Shown here one piece after another: positions 1 to 11,820 of a DNA stretch of 64,000 nt. The notes below the pieces were generated by a model that did no database searches, had not been told where the DNA came from, and worked only from the letters and a program-made list of their open reading frames with translations. Each line of letters starts with the position of its first letter. Positions within the stretch are counted from its first letter, which is position 1. Both the position numbers and the translations under genes were made by a program. The stretch is from Saccharina japonica (Eukaryota; Sar; Phaeophyceae; Laminariales; Laminariaceae), in NCBI GenBank assembly GCA_008828725.1, contig MEHQ01000701.1:1-64000 (forward strand). Reading direction: 5' to 3'.

Positions 1-230
1 AGTAGGTATGGTATGCGTTTTGTGGGCTTTATTTAATACCTGGAGTCAGAGCCGAAGAATCATGCTTCTTGCACCCTGGTTGCCATAGACATTTACATAG
101 TCTTGCATGGTACAAAAATTTGGGCTATGACCTGTGTCCCAAATGCCTGACCCCCCAAATTTTGTTTTGGAGGGTCATATCATAGCCTATTAGGTCATAT
201 AGCTCAGGTACAAAACACACCAACAAGGTG

Positions 231-318
231 TTAACCCCTTAAGAACTGGTCCCACGTTTTTGAGGACAAACTACTTGGAATTAGTGTGGGATTATTTTTT
301 CAGTTCTGAATGGGTTAA
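231..318. mobile_element. TTAA-flanked palindromic MITE (P1)
   Basis: Starts TTAA-CCCCTTAAGAACTGG and ends CAGTTCTGAATGGG-TTAA. The CCC...GGG ends with TTAA target duplication are the hallmark of piggyBac-type DNA transposons. About 80 bases with no coding capacity. Confidence 0.7.
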
Positions 319-394
319 GAACTGGTCCCACGTTTTTGGGGACAAAACACTTGGAATTAGTGTGGGACTTTTTTTTCAGTTCTGAATGGGTTAA
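315..394. mobile_element. TTAA-flanked palindromic MITE (P2), tandem with P1
   Basis: A second copy sharing the middle TTAA (315-318) with P1. Same GAACTGGTCCCACG interior and CAGTTCTGAATGGG end. Confidence 0.65.
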
Positions 395-814
395 CTTGTA
401 CCTACTAACTAACGTACGGACTTACATAAAATACTACTACTGCTGTAGCTTGTACGAGGAATGCTGCATAATGCGTTCTACCAAGGATAGACGCGTGGGC
501 TGGCAGCCCATATTCATGGATGCATCACATGCGAGGTTGTTTATTATGGCTATCAGCTAATGCTTAAGGTGTCCCGGTGGGGGGTCATACATCTGTACGA
601 AGCCCATCACTATGCTCTATGTAGATAGTTTTGTGGTATACCCGGCAATCCGGAGAGTAAATACGTTTACGTTTTCCGCGGGAGAGGGTCATTCATGTAG
701 TAGGCATGCATGCACGACATCTATCTATATACCGGTATGCATGTGCACAAACAACATAATACATTACCGGTATGTGTGCTTTGTTATTATGGTGTTTGTG
801 AGCACAGAACTGCT

Positions 815-905
815 AGGATGATGAAGAATCGGCACGGACACTACTGGGTGTGCTGGATGTCGACGGGTAGAAAGGAAGGTTTAATGTGAAGAACACACAC
901 AGCAG
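815..905 (+). repeat. Retroposon-like repeat with (AAC)-type tail
   Basis: Contains GATGAAGAATCGGCACGGAC, GGTGTGCTGGATGTCGACGG and TTTAATGTGAAGAACACAC. Reverse copy at 52856-52965. The 3' end TTTAATGTGAAG followed by AAC repeats recurs at 31185 and 42139. Confidence 0.45.
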
Positions 906-1049
906 TAGTCGTAGTAGTAGCAGTAGTAGTAGTAGTAGTATCCGAAAAAAAAAACGGAGGGCGATAGTTTTTGAGCGGGGGGATCGACGCGCGCGAACAA
1001 GCGCATGCATGCATGTATTGTATACGTATCGATGTGGGATACACACGTG

Positions 1050-1175
1050 TTACGGGGAACCATAGTAAACACTAGTAAATAGAACCAAATTATGTTAGTA
1101 AAAATTGGGAAACACGTAGGTTTTTGTGTGTACCGTGGATTCTATTTACTAGCGTTTACTATGGTCCTCCGTAAT
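1050..1175. mobile_element. TACGGGG MITE (V1)
   Basis: Inverted ends TTACGGGG.../...CTCCGTAATA around AGTAAACACTAGTAAATAG and GTAGGTTTTTGTGTG. One of about nine copies in the window. Confidence 0.6.
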
Positions 1176-1653
1176 AATAGTAAAGAGGCACACTGCTTAC
1201 TGTTGTAATGCAATATAATGTGTATGCCACCATACATACATACATACGCCGAGGCCTCTTCCTTGCTATGCGAAGAAAGGCGTACATAATACGAAGTCTC
1301 CACATGACAGACCCAACAGCAGCAGCAAGCAGCTGCATGCTGCATGCAGCAGTGAGTGGTTTCTCTGGTTTGTTTGCTGTTTCGAGCCAACTTTTTTTTT
1401 TTTTTTTTTTTTTCTCTTTTATTATCGCACGCAAAGAGTATCCATATACGTCGTATAGTATTAATAGTTGTATACATCTGGTATCTACTATTATTATAGT
1501 ATGTACGTAGTTGCACACTCGAGCACTGACGCTAACTACTACTACTTGTTGTGCTGCTTACCACCGCACGCAGTAGAAACACATACGTACATACATGGCA
1601 GTAGTAGTAGAAGTAGGTTCACGAGACTCTACCCGATATTATTACACTACTTA

Positions 1654-1687
<34 letters not shown>

Positions 1688-1732
1688 CTCTCGTGTTAAA
1701 GACATTGATTATTACCGAGGGGGGGGGGGGGG

Positions 1733-1865
1733 GGTAGCATAGTAAACAGGACCTACACCACGCACTAAAACCTACTTGGTACTCGTATATACGAGGTATC
1801 TATTTCCCTATTTTTACAAAAAATATTTGGTCCTATATATTTACCATGGTCCTATATAGGTGATA
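1733..1865. mobile_element. Degenerate TACGGGG MITE (V2)
   Basis: Retains AGTAAACAGGACCTACACC and TATTTGGTCCTATATATTTA of the family; both ends are decayed, the left into a G-run. Confidence 0.35.
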
Positions 1866-2724
1866 ATAGCAAATACCCGAACAGGCCTTTTGACACTCCC
1901 CGGCCCCGTGGTATACAGGGAACAGCGAGCGGGATATCCAGGTCCAGACCGGAACCCAAACTACTGCTTGCTGCTGAAAACCTTTTGACTTTCGACACCC
2001 CCGGCCCGTGGAATGGCGGGATATTCAGGTCCAGATCGAATATATCATACGGGTACTACGACAGAGTAGACATGTCACCAACACGCGGTTCTAACTTCTG
2101 GGGAGACCCCAGGGCGAGACTTTTCGTTTTTTTTTTCCATTTTTTTTAATTTTTTTTTTCAGATTCGACCTTCGATGATATGGGAAAGTTCTACTTTTCT
2201 GAAAAAAAAAGTTATTTACGGAGGGTGGAGAACCCAACATGTTCTGCCGTCGACGCCAGCTATATGTTAATCCTGTTAGTACTGCACTGTACAGAAACCA
2301 CTATTTTAGTCTAATTCCATGCGTTTTGTCCCCACATCGGGGGGCTGCAGTTCCTAAAGGGTTACAAGGTCATAATATATTGGGCTATATACTGGTAAAA
2401 GGTTCACCGATTACCTACCTACCCAAAACTAAGCCTAATAATGAAACTCTCCCCCGTCTGGTAACTGATAACTAATAAAAGGGCGACCGGTTGATTGCCT
2501 ATACCCAAGAGCTACTGCAAGCCTCGCGAAAGAAACTCTCCCCCCGTTTTTATTTTGTTTCACCATTTACCTCACATATACCCAAACTACATTAAATCAT
2601 GTGAGGTAAAAAGGGGAAATCGAATCACCTATGATACTCAAATTACGTATAATATTATAATTGTACGCCAAACAACGTAATGAGCGCCCAAATGTTGGAG
2701 GTGTCTCTATTAGGAGTAGGAACG

Positions 2725-2875
2725 GTGCTCCGTCACGAAAGGGATGCGTGGTCAATGGTCAAATGACTAAGGCAAGCAACAAATGAGTACGCCCCCCCCC
2801 CTCCGTCTCGAAAGGGATGGGTGGTCAATGGTCACATGACTAAGGCAATCAACAAATGAGTACGCCCCCCCCCCC
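2725..2875. repeat. Two tandem R2 repeats ending in C-runs
   Basis: Each unit contains AAAGGGATGxGTGGTCAATG, CAACAAATGAGTACG and a C-run. Related copies lie at about 57900-57965, 59130-59160 and 60270-60345. Confidence 0.5.
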
Positions 2876-3061
2876 GTTCTGAATGTTTTAACCAATTACC
2901 TCGTACTAACACATTATCACGTATGTACGAGTATACATTAACAGTGAAAACGGAAGGGCCACGAGACCCTTCCGGGCCAGAGGTCATCGGGGCTCTGGGA
3001 TAATAATGAAGCTGCTTCTTCTCTTCTACGCTTAATTCTATATATATACGAGAAAGTGAGT

Positions 3062-3185
3062 TAACACCAAGGATGCTTAATAAACAAACCTGCACAACAA
3101 GGGATACTCTTGTTTGTCACCCAATCGTGTCACACCAAGGATGCTTAAAAGACAGACCTGCAAGGGGATACTCAGTGTCTCACCC
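3062..3185 (+). repeat. Short tandem duplication
   Basis: Two copies of ACACCAAGGATGCTTAA...GGGATACTC...GTCACCC. Confidence 0.55.
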
Positions 3186-3763
3186 AGTCTTACTACATAA
3201 GCCTGATAACTGATAACACTCTGGTGACCATTTTTTTTCGGGGATCCGAACCTCACCCTGTACATATTAGTATATTTTCATTCGTCGATTCTTGGGTTTA
3301 GACCTGCATCGACCTACCCACCCACCCACCTACCTACCTATGATACCTACCCGCGTTTCTCGGGACAAAAGAGCTTGAAATTCGTTTTGGTACATCTTTT
3401 GCGGTGTGTGTATTACACCAGGTATTAACCAGAAACAAAAAAACAAGTAAAAGCGCTAGTATTGGGCTCTAATAAACGCACCTTACGCGTGTTTTGTTTG
3501 TGGTAATAAAAAAAAAACAAAAAACGACGAACATCGGTCAACGAAATTCAAGTTTTAAGCGACGGTAAGATCGACGAAACGAAGAAAAAAATACCTAAAT
3601 CTGGTGACAATAAACGAAACAAAACAAATAAATGATGATGATGACGATGATGACGACGACGACGACGGTGATGATGGTGATTATTTCTTCTTGGTATCAC
3701 CACCACCACCACCACCACCACGCACCTGCCCTTTTCACCGTTCGTTGTACTGGAGTACGTACT

Positions 3764-3890
3764 ATTACGGGGTGGGCTAATGATGCTATAGTAAACAGGA
3801 CTAAATAGGACCTACTATACCCACAAAAACCCACACATTTACCGATTTTCACTAACAAAATTTGGTTCTATTTACTATGGTCCCCCGTAA
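3764..3890. mobile_element. TACGGGG MITE (V3)
   Basis: Ends TTACGGGGTGGGCTAATG and ACTATGGTCCCCCGTAA, interior AACAGGACTAAATAGGACC. Confidence 0.65.
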
Positions 3891-4139
3891 CACCTACTGT
3901 ACTGCTTGCAGGAATTAGTCGAATTATCCCCCAACAAAAATTCCAAGCGGTAGCACTAGTAGTAGTAGTAGTAGTAGTAGTGATCCGCCAAAACGTGTAT
4001 GGATGCAGTCCCAAAGAGGATAAGGAAGACCATACTCCACACCTATATACCTCCTGCAGATCATCGGTTCGTAGTTCATGATCTATTTACACATAGATCG
4101 TTCCGGACAGATAGATGCCTGGACTGACCTGTATGTTTT

Positions 4140-4478
4140 TGTTGTTGCTTTTTTATTCCATCCCATTTATTATCTTCGCGTTTCTGTCTTTCTCCCTCCC
4201 TAGCCGTAGACTCAGATCCGGGGTCACAAAGTAGGCTCCTCTCCCTCCTCCCCCACTACGGTTCTTGCCTTGATTTTTATCGCGCAGAGGGTTCAGCCTT
4301 CCCAACGCTCGTCGATTTTCATCGAATTTTCCTAACTCACGCTCTCGCGCTTTCAGCTAGTCAAGATATTTTTTGCGAGAAAAGTCCCTCCTACGAGCAT
4401 GCACTCGGGGGGGCTCGAACTCACGACCTTGACGCTAACAAGCTTCGTGGTTACCTGTTAGCCCACCGGGGCGACCTT
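4140..4478 (-). mobile_element. tRNA-derived SINE, full-length (S1)
   Basis: On the minus strand the head at 4478-4405 resembles a tRNA. It has an A-box-like GGTGGGCTAACAGG and a B-box-like GTGAGTTCGAGCCC, with the acceptor and T stems no longer pairing. A shared body (GATAAAAATC, GGAGCCTACTTTGTGACCCC, GGAGAAAG) and an A-rich tail (AAAAAAGCAACAACAAAAAC) follow. This is the structure of a Pol III SINE. Confidence 0.7.
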
Positions 4479-4739
4479 ATGTATTAATATTGCCGGGCAG
4501 GAGCCGCCGTATATAACCTGTTGCGTGATGTAGGACATAATACCTGTTTCCTCTGGGTTGGATGTTTTACTATGTAGAGCTTGCAAAACATCTATATATC
4601 CTAATGGCAGGATAGGATCTAGGAGATCTGTAGATGATCTATCAGGAGATGATCTGCATGATCTGTAGATAATATATAACATTTCCGAGATGTGTTCCAC
4701 TCGCCGCAAGAAAAACAGCAGTGCCGAGATTTCCGGGCA

Positions 4740-5088
4740 AATAAAAAAAACAAGAAACAAAAAAAAACGGGAAAAAGCGGTCGGTCGTATAATCTTCGCC
4801 CTTCTGTCCTCTCTCCCTCTGTAGTTGTAACTCAGAACCGGGGTCACTAAAGTAGGCTCTTCTCCTACGGTACGTGCCTTGCATTTTTATCGCGAGAAAA
4901 AATCAGCACTTTCTTCCCTCGTTTTGACTCTCGTCGAATTGTGCCTATGATCCACGCTATAACAGGTGAGGTGCTCTCGACAATTAGTTGGTGTCATTTG
5001 AGAATAAAAATCTCCATACGGAGACTCGAACCCTCGACCTCAAACTTAACAGGCTTCGTGGTTACCTGTTAGACCACCGGGGTGACCC
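4740..5088 (-). mobile_element. tRNA-derived SINE, full-length (S2)
   Basis: The head at 5088-5015 has GGTGGTCTAACAGG (A box) and GAGGGTTCGAGTC (B box). The body and A-rich tail (AAAAACAAGAAACAAAAAAA) are as in S1. It lies about 260 bases from S1 in the same orientation. Confidence 0.7.
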
Positions 5089-5354
5089 TGCGTAACGTTA
5101 GTAGAGCGGAGCACACCCCCCCCCGCCGTCTCCAATAACCAAGAACCACGTGCAGTATTTGTTTAGTTCAAAACGTTGTCGAGCGCTATAACTCGCGACT
5201 TTTAAATGTGCTGGATATTATGCTCGTACCTTTTCACGTTCGTACGTACAGTAGTAGTTCGCACCCAACAATGCCTGATGATAGGTATACATGTCAGATT
5301 GTGTCCCCCTCATACGGGATGTACATCCTGCATGAGGACATATAAAACCCGTAA

Positions 5355-5440
5355 GTACGCGCGATCGAAGTATTTCACTCAGCTAGCAGAGATGAGTTTC
5401 GACGAAATCCTCGATCTCACCGCTCTAATTTTTTTAATAT
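5355..5440 (+). repeat. Dispersed element with TQLAEMSFDEILDLTA peptide
   Basis: The reading frame gives KYARSKYFTQLAEMSFDEIL then DLTALIF before a T-run. The peptide, including residues upstream of the Met, recurs at 10229, 37918, 43488 and (diverged) 8908, so it looks like a remnant of a coding repeat. Confidence 0.5.
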
Positions 5441-5551
5441 TACGGAGGACCATAGTAAATAGGACCAAATTTTGTTAGTAAAAATACGTAGATATATAGG
5501 TTTTTGTGTGCACGGAAGGTCCTATTTACTACATTAGCCCACCCCGTAATA
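5439..5551. mobile_element. TACGGGG MITE (V4)
   Basis: ATTACGGAGGACCATAGT to CATTAGCCCACCCCGTAAT, reverse orientation relative to V3; directly follows a TQLA/MSFDEILDLTA element. Confidence 0.65.
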
Positions 5552-6179
5552 GGTGTAAATGCATGTTCTGTGATCTACAAGTGCATACGAGCTGGTTCAA
5601 GTTAAATCACCCAATTCTTTTTCAGCCACGAACGAAATAATGCCGATCGCAATATCACAAACTTTTGGTATCAAAAGGACCGTAATTTGACAGCGGAAGA
5701 GGGTGTGGTACAGCCGTCGCATTTTATTTGTGAAGGGCCTGCGGTTTGGCGCTACGAGCGGCGAAATTGTGTCCGTACCAACCTCAGGCCTCTCAAAAAG
5801 GTCAATAATAATAGTCAGGCGTTTCCGTAGGTAATAAACCATTTGTTTTTTGCATTTTGTTTTTCTGAACGAATCGATTCCAGATACACCAAAAAAAGGC
5901 ATGTCTGTATGCGTGCATATTTTCGCGCAATTTTTTTGAAGAACTGACTGTGTAGGACCAATATCAAGTTATCATAATCAACGCCAAAAAAAAGTTGATC
6001 TTATACCGGAACTACGTACGTACGAAATACGAGGCAACGCCTATTTTTTTTAACTTTTTTTACCGCACAAAAAAAGTCCAAACGTCCAAGCCGTTTCTTG
6101 GATACAGACCCTGAAGTATGGCACATGTACAGTACAGGGCACCTGATAAGAAAGCCAGGCTGATAAGAAAGATAGGCTG

Positions 6180-6325
6180 ATGTTTAGAGGAGAAGATAAG
6201 AAATTGGAGATTCGTTATCTTGAAATTAGTGTAGAAAATAAGAAATTGGAGATTCGTTAACTTGAAATTAGCAGTGTATAAAAGAAGAAATTCGAGATTC
6301 GTGACATTGAAATTAGTGTTGAAAG
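6180..6325 (+). repeat. Minisatellite, three units of about 55 bases
   Basis: Repeated AAGAAATTGGAGATTCGT followed by CTTGAAATTAG. Confidence 0.6.
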
Positions 6326-8189
6326 CACCCTCTCTCAAACAGGACATCCAGCCTGGGCCAGCTTTCCTGTTTCTTCTTATTAATACATATAATAGATAAT
6401 AGGTGTCCTACGTACGATGTTTACTGCATGTGTTCTACAAGCCCCTGCCAATAAGCCGTGGACGAATGGGTAGTTTTTTTTTTTTTTTTTCATGCCGGAA
6501 AGTTTGGATCTTGTCGAGACGTTGAGACCCAACATTTACAAAACAAATATTTGCAAAAAACGATAAATATCTGGCGAACGAAAAAACAAACAAACAGACG
6601 GTTACGTATGAGCTGGCAGGGGAGTTATTAATAGTTCATCATACATATATAGTTTATTATAGTATAGTGTGTGTGCCAAATTCAGGCCTCAAGACCTATG
6701 CATGGGAAAGAAAAGTTACCCTTAAAAGTTTGAATTCCTAAGATCCCCGCCAGATTTTTTCAGAAACAAGTCTTGCTATGGGACCGATTCTTAAAACGGA
6801 ATATTCCCAACTTGTTGGCAAAAGCCCGAAAAAGGCAATTCTCAGGCCGATGTTGAGGACAAGATCGGCTTGAGAAAAACTCAGGCGATGTTAGTTCGAA
6901 GCGGCGAGATTCCGAGTCCTCGACAGACATGGATCGACGGAACCAACGACTGCGTCATGAATTCTGAACGCGGTGCAGCTCGTTACGGGCTCCGACCCAT
7001 CGTAGGGTCACCGTGTTCACACGATGGCCGGTGATATGTGGCGGGCGCTGGCCAGGCGTCTGATAAACAAGACAATTGGCTGCTGGTGTGCATAAAACAA
7101 TGACAAATTTCTCGATCCGTCTCAAATGATAAAAAAATGTTGTTTTTTTTCGGGTTTGGGAGAAGAGCGTAGGACGCCGCCGGCAATCTCTCGCTCCCCT
7201 AGACCATGGATCCACCTTATACCTTCGAGGCCGTCATCTACACTCGTTGGCCTTGCCCGACCCGAAGCGGGTTGGCGTGGGCTGAGCTCTATGTCGAGAT
7301 CGAAGGTCTATCGTCGCACGAGCTGATTTTATCAGGGTGTTGACGATTTGCAACGAGAAAAAGCAAATTGCGCCGCCTGCAGCCGTTCTGAAAAAATATA
7401 TAAAAAAAATCAAACATTTTTCCCTTTTTTCCCACAGCGGCGGTACGAGCGGATCTTCAGCCTGAAAATTCCAGGGAAATATTCCAAACATCGCTTTCAA
7501 ACATCGCTTCCCATTGGCATAGGTCTTAAGGCTAATTTGTCGAAACCACGGTGGACGGGGGGGTCGGCATCTTTGACCTCAACTTGCGCACAACAAAAAA
7601 AGTAGGACCAATTATCACGTTTTCCATATGGACATGATGAACAAGGAACTTTTCTCCGATGATTTTTTAGAGTTAAGATGCAAAATTTGGCACGGTTGTT
7701 TGTTGTTCATGGCAATGTTGAAAAACTGAAGGGTGGCCATTTTCGTTCTTGAGGGCCAATTTTACGATTTTTCGATATTTTTCGGTATCTTGGACCTCAA
7801 CTGACGCAGGGAAAAAAAAAAAAAAACGGCCAGTTCTTACGTTTTTCATATCGCCGTGAAGAACAAGCCTGCCAAAAATGGTTTCTAAACTCTCAAAAAC
7901 CATGGCGCACAACTAAATTCCCGGAAGGGTAATTTTTCCTTTCAAGGTTCAGCAGAGGTTCTCATCTCCGTTCCGTGAAGAGCCCGAACACTAACCCACC
8001 CACCTCGGGCCGTTATCACCACATCCACACCACACAAGAGAGAACCAACTTACCAGGGGCTCCGCCCCACACGACAAAAAAACGCAGCTCTGGGAAATAA
8101 AGCGAGACAGACAAAATCGATAATAATACTACGAGGTACTTCGTATGATACATACGTACGTAGTCTAAAAAAAAAACAGCAGAAAAATA

Positions 8190-8555
8190 ATTGTGTGGTG
8201 CTTCTCGGGGGGGGGGGGGGGGGGGGCTAGAAAAAAGGCTGTAATTAATTATATTCTATTTCAAAAACAATCTGTTTTGGGTTACAAAACATTTGTTTTG
8301 GTGTTTAGGGGAAAAAAAAACAGAAACAAAACGCGAACACCCCCCCCGAAAAAACTGTTGAGTATGAAAGCCATCAGAAATGCATTTGTTTGGTGTTTTG
8401 GAGGGCAGAAAACAAAAAGCAAGAAACAGAAAATGCTGTAAGCCAGCAGAAATAGTTGTTTGGTGCTTTTTGGAAGGGGTAAAAAAAACAAAAAAGCAAA
8501 ACACAGAAAATGGAAAATGCTGTAAGCCAGCAGAAATATTTGTGTGGTGTTGGGT
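8190..8555 (+). repeat. Diverged minisatellite, about 75-base units
   Basis: About four to five units of AATGCTGTAAGCCAGCAGAA with TTGTTTGGTG and an A-rich GCAAAAAACAGAAA segment. It begins after a G-run at 8208-8226. Confidence 0.55.
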
Positions 8556-8765
8556 ACCAGGTAGGTATGGTTGTAACGTTGCAGCAGGCCCCATGCATAT
8601 ATATACTCGTACGCTGCTCGTGGAGTGTGTTACCGCGCTACCGCCGTGTTACAGCAGCGCATTCCGACGGGAGAATGACTACTTACAGCGGCGGTGTGCC
8701 GTTATATGCGGTCATCATACATACCATGGCGATGCCGCCTTCTGATCTCTTTTTTTTTTGTACTA

Positions 8766-8882
8766 TTTACGGGTGTCCATAGTAAACACTAGTAAACAGG
8801 ACCTACGGTATATACAAAAACCTATATAGTTCCCAATTTTCACTAACTACATCTGGTCCTATTTACTATGGTCCCCCGTAAA
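8766..8882. mobile_element. TACGGGG MITE (V5)
   Basis: TTACGGGTGTCCATAGTAAA to TTTACTATGGTCCCCCGTAA. Confidence 0.65.
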
Positions 8883-8907
8883 AACTGTTAATACCTGTTA
8901 CATAGTT

Positions 8908-8960
8908 TCCACGTTTCGACGAAATCCTCGATTTCACAGCTGTTGTTTTTAATTTCTATA
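8908..8960 (+). repeat. Dispersed element, FDEILDFTA copy
   Basis: Frame reads FDEILDFTAVVFNFYKI. The upstream part is lost. Confidence 0.45.
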
Positions 8961-9544
8961 AAATAAATAGCTGTTACTTTTATTTTTTATAAATAACTAC
9001 TGTAGCCCACACTCGTGTATCTTCTGACTAACATAAGTATTACTCCAGGTACGTACTCGTATTATTTCGTAAGATCTACGAGTATAAAAAATAAAATCAA
9101 CAGCTATTATTAATAGCTGTGAGCCCGATATATATACACCCTTTAAGTATATATATACATATATACGAAGTACAGCAATATCACGCAATATGTATTTATA
9201 CGATTATATAATATGACATGTATCATATTATACGTATCGACCAGAAACCAGCAACTAAAACAAGTAACAAAAAAAGTGCCGGGTGGATATTATACGTATC
9301 AGTATATTCTGCTTGCTGATGTTATTAATAGGAGCGTTAAAAAAAAACTAACCTCCGCGTCGGAATGGCGGACACATAGTGCACATATACAGCTGTAGCA
9401 GTACACATGAAATGACACTACAACCAACATGAAAACACATACATTCATATACAGTATATATGATATAACCAACATGAAAATACATATCATACATAAGGGA
9501 TACAGCCGCTGTTGCTGCTGCTGCTGCTGCTGCAACCACCCCAT

Positions 9545-9945
9545 CGCTTTTTTTTCTTTTTTTTTGTTTATTGACATCTCATTTATTATCTTCTCGCCCT
9601 TCTTTCTCCGGCCCCCTCCCCCCGGCATTGTAGGGATGCGAGGGTCTATGGTCATACGAATACGGCCGTGCACGGCATGATGAGTACACCCCCACCCCTC
9701 CCTAGTCTCAAATCATATCCGGGGTCACATACTCGTACGTAGCGGGTTCTTCTCCCCCTCCCCCCCCGCCGACTTGTACGAAGGGATGCGAGGGTCTATG
9801 GTCCTACGACTACGGCCATGCATGAAAATGAAGTACACCCCGCCCCACCGACCCCCCCCCCCACTACGGTACTTGCCTCTTGCACTGTTATCGCGAAAAG
9901 GGTACCGCACTTTCTTCCCTCTTCGACTCGCGTCGACTTTTGCTA
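9545..9945 (-). mobile_element. SINE body interrupted by two R1 repeats (S3)
   Basis: SINE body segments (TCCGGGGTCACATAC; CTACGGTACTTGCC; TTATCGCGAAAAGGGTACC) are split by R1 copies at 9622-9690 and 9783-9845. Each lies at a C-run inside the SINE. Confidence 0.5.
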
Positions 9946-10228
9946 GATACCTAAAACACCATTACCACTATTAATCCACGCAGAATCAACAGCGCGCAGA
10001 GTACACGGGCCTTCTCCTCCTCCTCCTCCTCCTTGTTTGCGATGTTGCTTCTACTCGACATACACAAGGTCCATGCCAATCCGATTCGACTCACCGTGAC
10101 CAGGGTGCCAACACACGATACAACCACGAGATCTGTCGAATCTCATAGCCAGTACGTACGTAGCTGAGGGTGTTTTTTTTCTTTTTTCTTAAATGCATAC
10201 AAAATCGTAAGAATCACACACCACACAG

Positions 10229-10300
10229 CACAGCACAGCTTGCCAAGATGAGTTTCGACGATTTCCTCGATCGCACAGCTATCATAGCTGTTCTCTCTCA
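10229..10300 (+). repeat. Dispersed element, AQLAKMSFDDFLDRTA copy
   Basis: Frame reads AQLAKMSFDDFLDRTA, followed by a T-run. Confidence 0.45.
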
Positions 10301-11820
10301 TTTTTTTTTTCATAAATATAGAAACAACAAATAACAGCAGCAGCAGCAGTCGATGGGCCTGAACGACCACCGACCTAAGCATGAAAAGCTGTACGTTCAA
10401 TGCCAACTCATCAGTTTCAGTTGTCATCCTGACTCGACCCAAATCACTTTCTTTTGGGTCAACTTTTGACTCTGGGAGCAACGGAAAATGCTACAGTATA
10501 TTATATTGTATACCGTGCGTCAAACACTCTCATCGGTCAAAAACACGGAAATTCACGAAAATACGCAAAAGGAGGATACAAAACACAATGGGAAAAAAAA
10601 AAAAAAAAACTCGGAACAAAACGCAAAGGTTCACGTTGCTTACCGAACCAAACAATCTCGGAAACACGCAACAATGAACAATATATCCCGCTACGTACAT
10701 ATATATATATATATATACAACCTTTGTCTGCTTCACCTGGAAAATGAGCCATCAAAACGTTTATAATTTTGATACATGTAGTACCAGGTATGATAATACG
10801 TCTATCCATCAAAAGCCCAGCGCCGAAAAAAAAATCGCCCCCGCGGCAAAACGACCCCCGAATTCAAGCACACCTCGCGCGAAACTCCGAACCCCCCAGG
10901 CCAAAATAATCCAGGATGCAAGCACAGCAGCAGTACACCACCGTTTGTTGGAGGCGTATCAGCATCATCATCATCATCATCATCATCGTAGCTGTGGCGC
11001 TCCAAACGCCTCCATCCGCAAGGAAACCCCCCGCGGCCGCGGTTGGTCGGCGCCTTCCCCGCTCTCCCGGTCTTCGGTGACCGGCTTGTGTTTACGGCGC
11101 GCCGCCCTGCTGTGCGCTGTGTGCTGTCCGGATGTGTGTCGGTGCGCACTCAAAGAGGAGGGGGGTGATCCACCACGATGAAGGAGAGAAGACGCGCCAT
11201 CCCATCCCATCCTATATTATAGCAACCCCCATACGGTGCTGCCGTGTTCGTTCAAATATATGCGATGGATGCCCTGCTTGCGACCCGGCCCGCCCCCCGC
11301 TCCGCCCCTCCCCTCCATGAGTACCCCCGTCTCCGTCCCCACCCTCCAACGATGACATGGAATGACCCCCCCCTCCCCTCTCCCCTCCCGCTCTCAAGGG
11401 CATGCTGCCACTTCCTTCGCTGGTTCCACGATTTGGTGTATTACGTTTTGGTTCGTTCTGGTTAGAACTTTCGTTCGGCCATTCGCGGTCGTTCGTTCGT
11501 TCTCGTGGTGGTGGTGGTGGTTGCCGCTCCAGTGCTCTTTGCTCGGCTCTGCTCGCGTTGCTTTGCGTTGCTCCGCGTTGCTCCGGTTCATCTCTTGATT
11601 TTTCTCCGCTTTTTCTTCGCGTAACTCCTCTTAGCCCCGCTTTTGCTCCGCTTCTTCTCCGCTTCTTCTCCTCTCCTTCTCCGCGTATAGCCCCGTCTAG
11701 TTCCGCTTCATCTCCGCTTCATCTCCGCTTAAAGCCCTCGCTCAGCTCAGGCTCGCTTCGTCCCGCTCCCGCCCAATCCGCCCCGCCCCGCCCCGCCCCG
11801 CTCCCCTCCGCTTCGCTTCG

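Larger units (their letters stand above)
1..11421. other. Repeat-dominated region without a supported gene
   Basis: I see no convincing protein gene here. It holds two TTAA MITEs, five TACGGGG MITEs, three tRNA-SINE copies, three copies of the TQLA/MSFDEILDLTA element, several short tandem duplications and many microsatellites. The stretch 6690-7620 is low in repeats and GC-balanced and has short ORFs on both strands, but none shows splice logic or a recognisable domain. Confidence 0.6.

Noticed and set aside
4405-4478. tRNA gene at 4405-4478 or 5015-5088 (minus)
   Set aside because: A- and B-box-like motifs are present, but the acceptor and T stems do not pair, and a SINE body with an A-rich tail follows. 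They are SINE heads.
8250-8600. CRISPR-like spaced repeats in 8190-8555
   Set aside because: Units are diverged tandem repeats without constant-length unique spacers, in a eukaryotic context.
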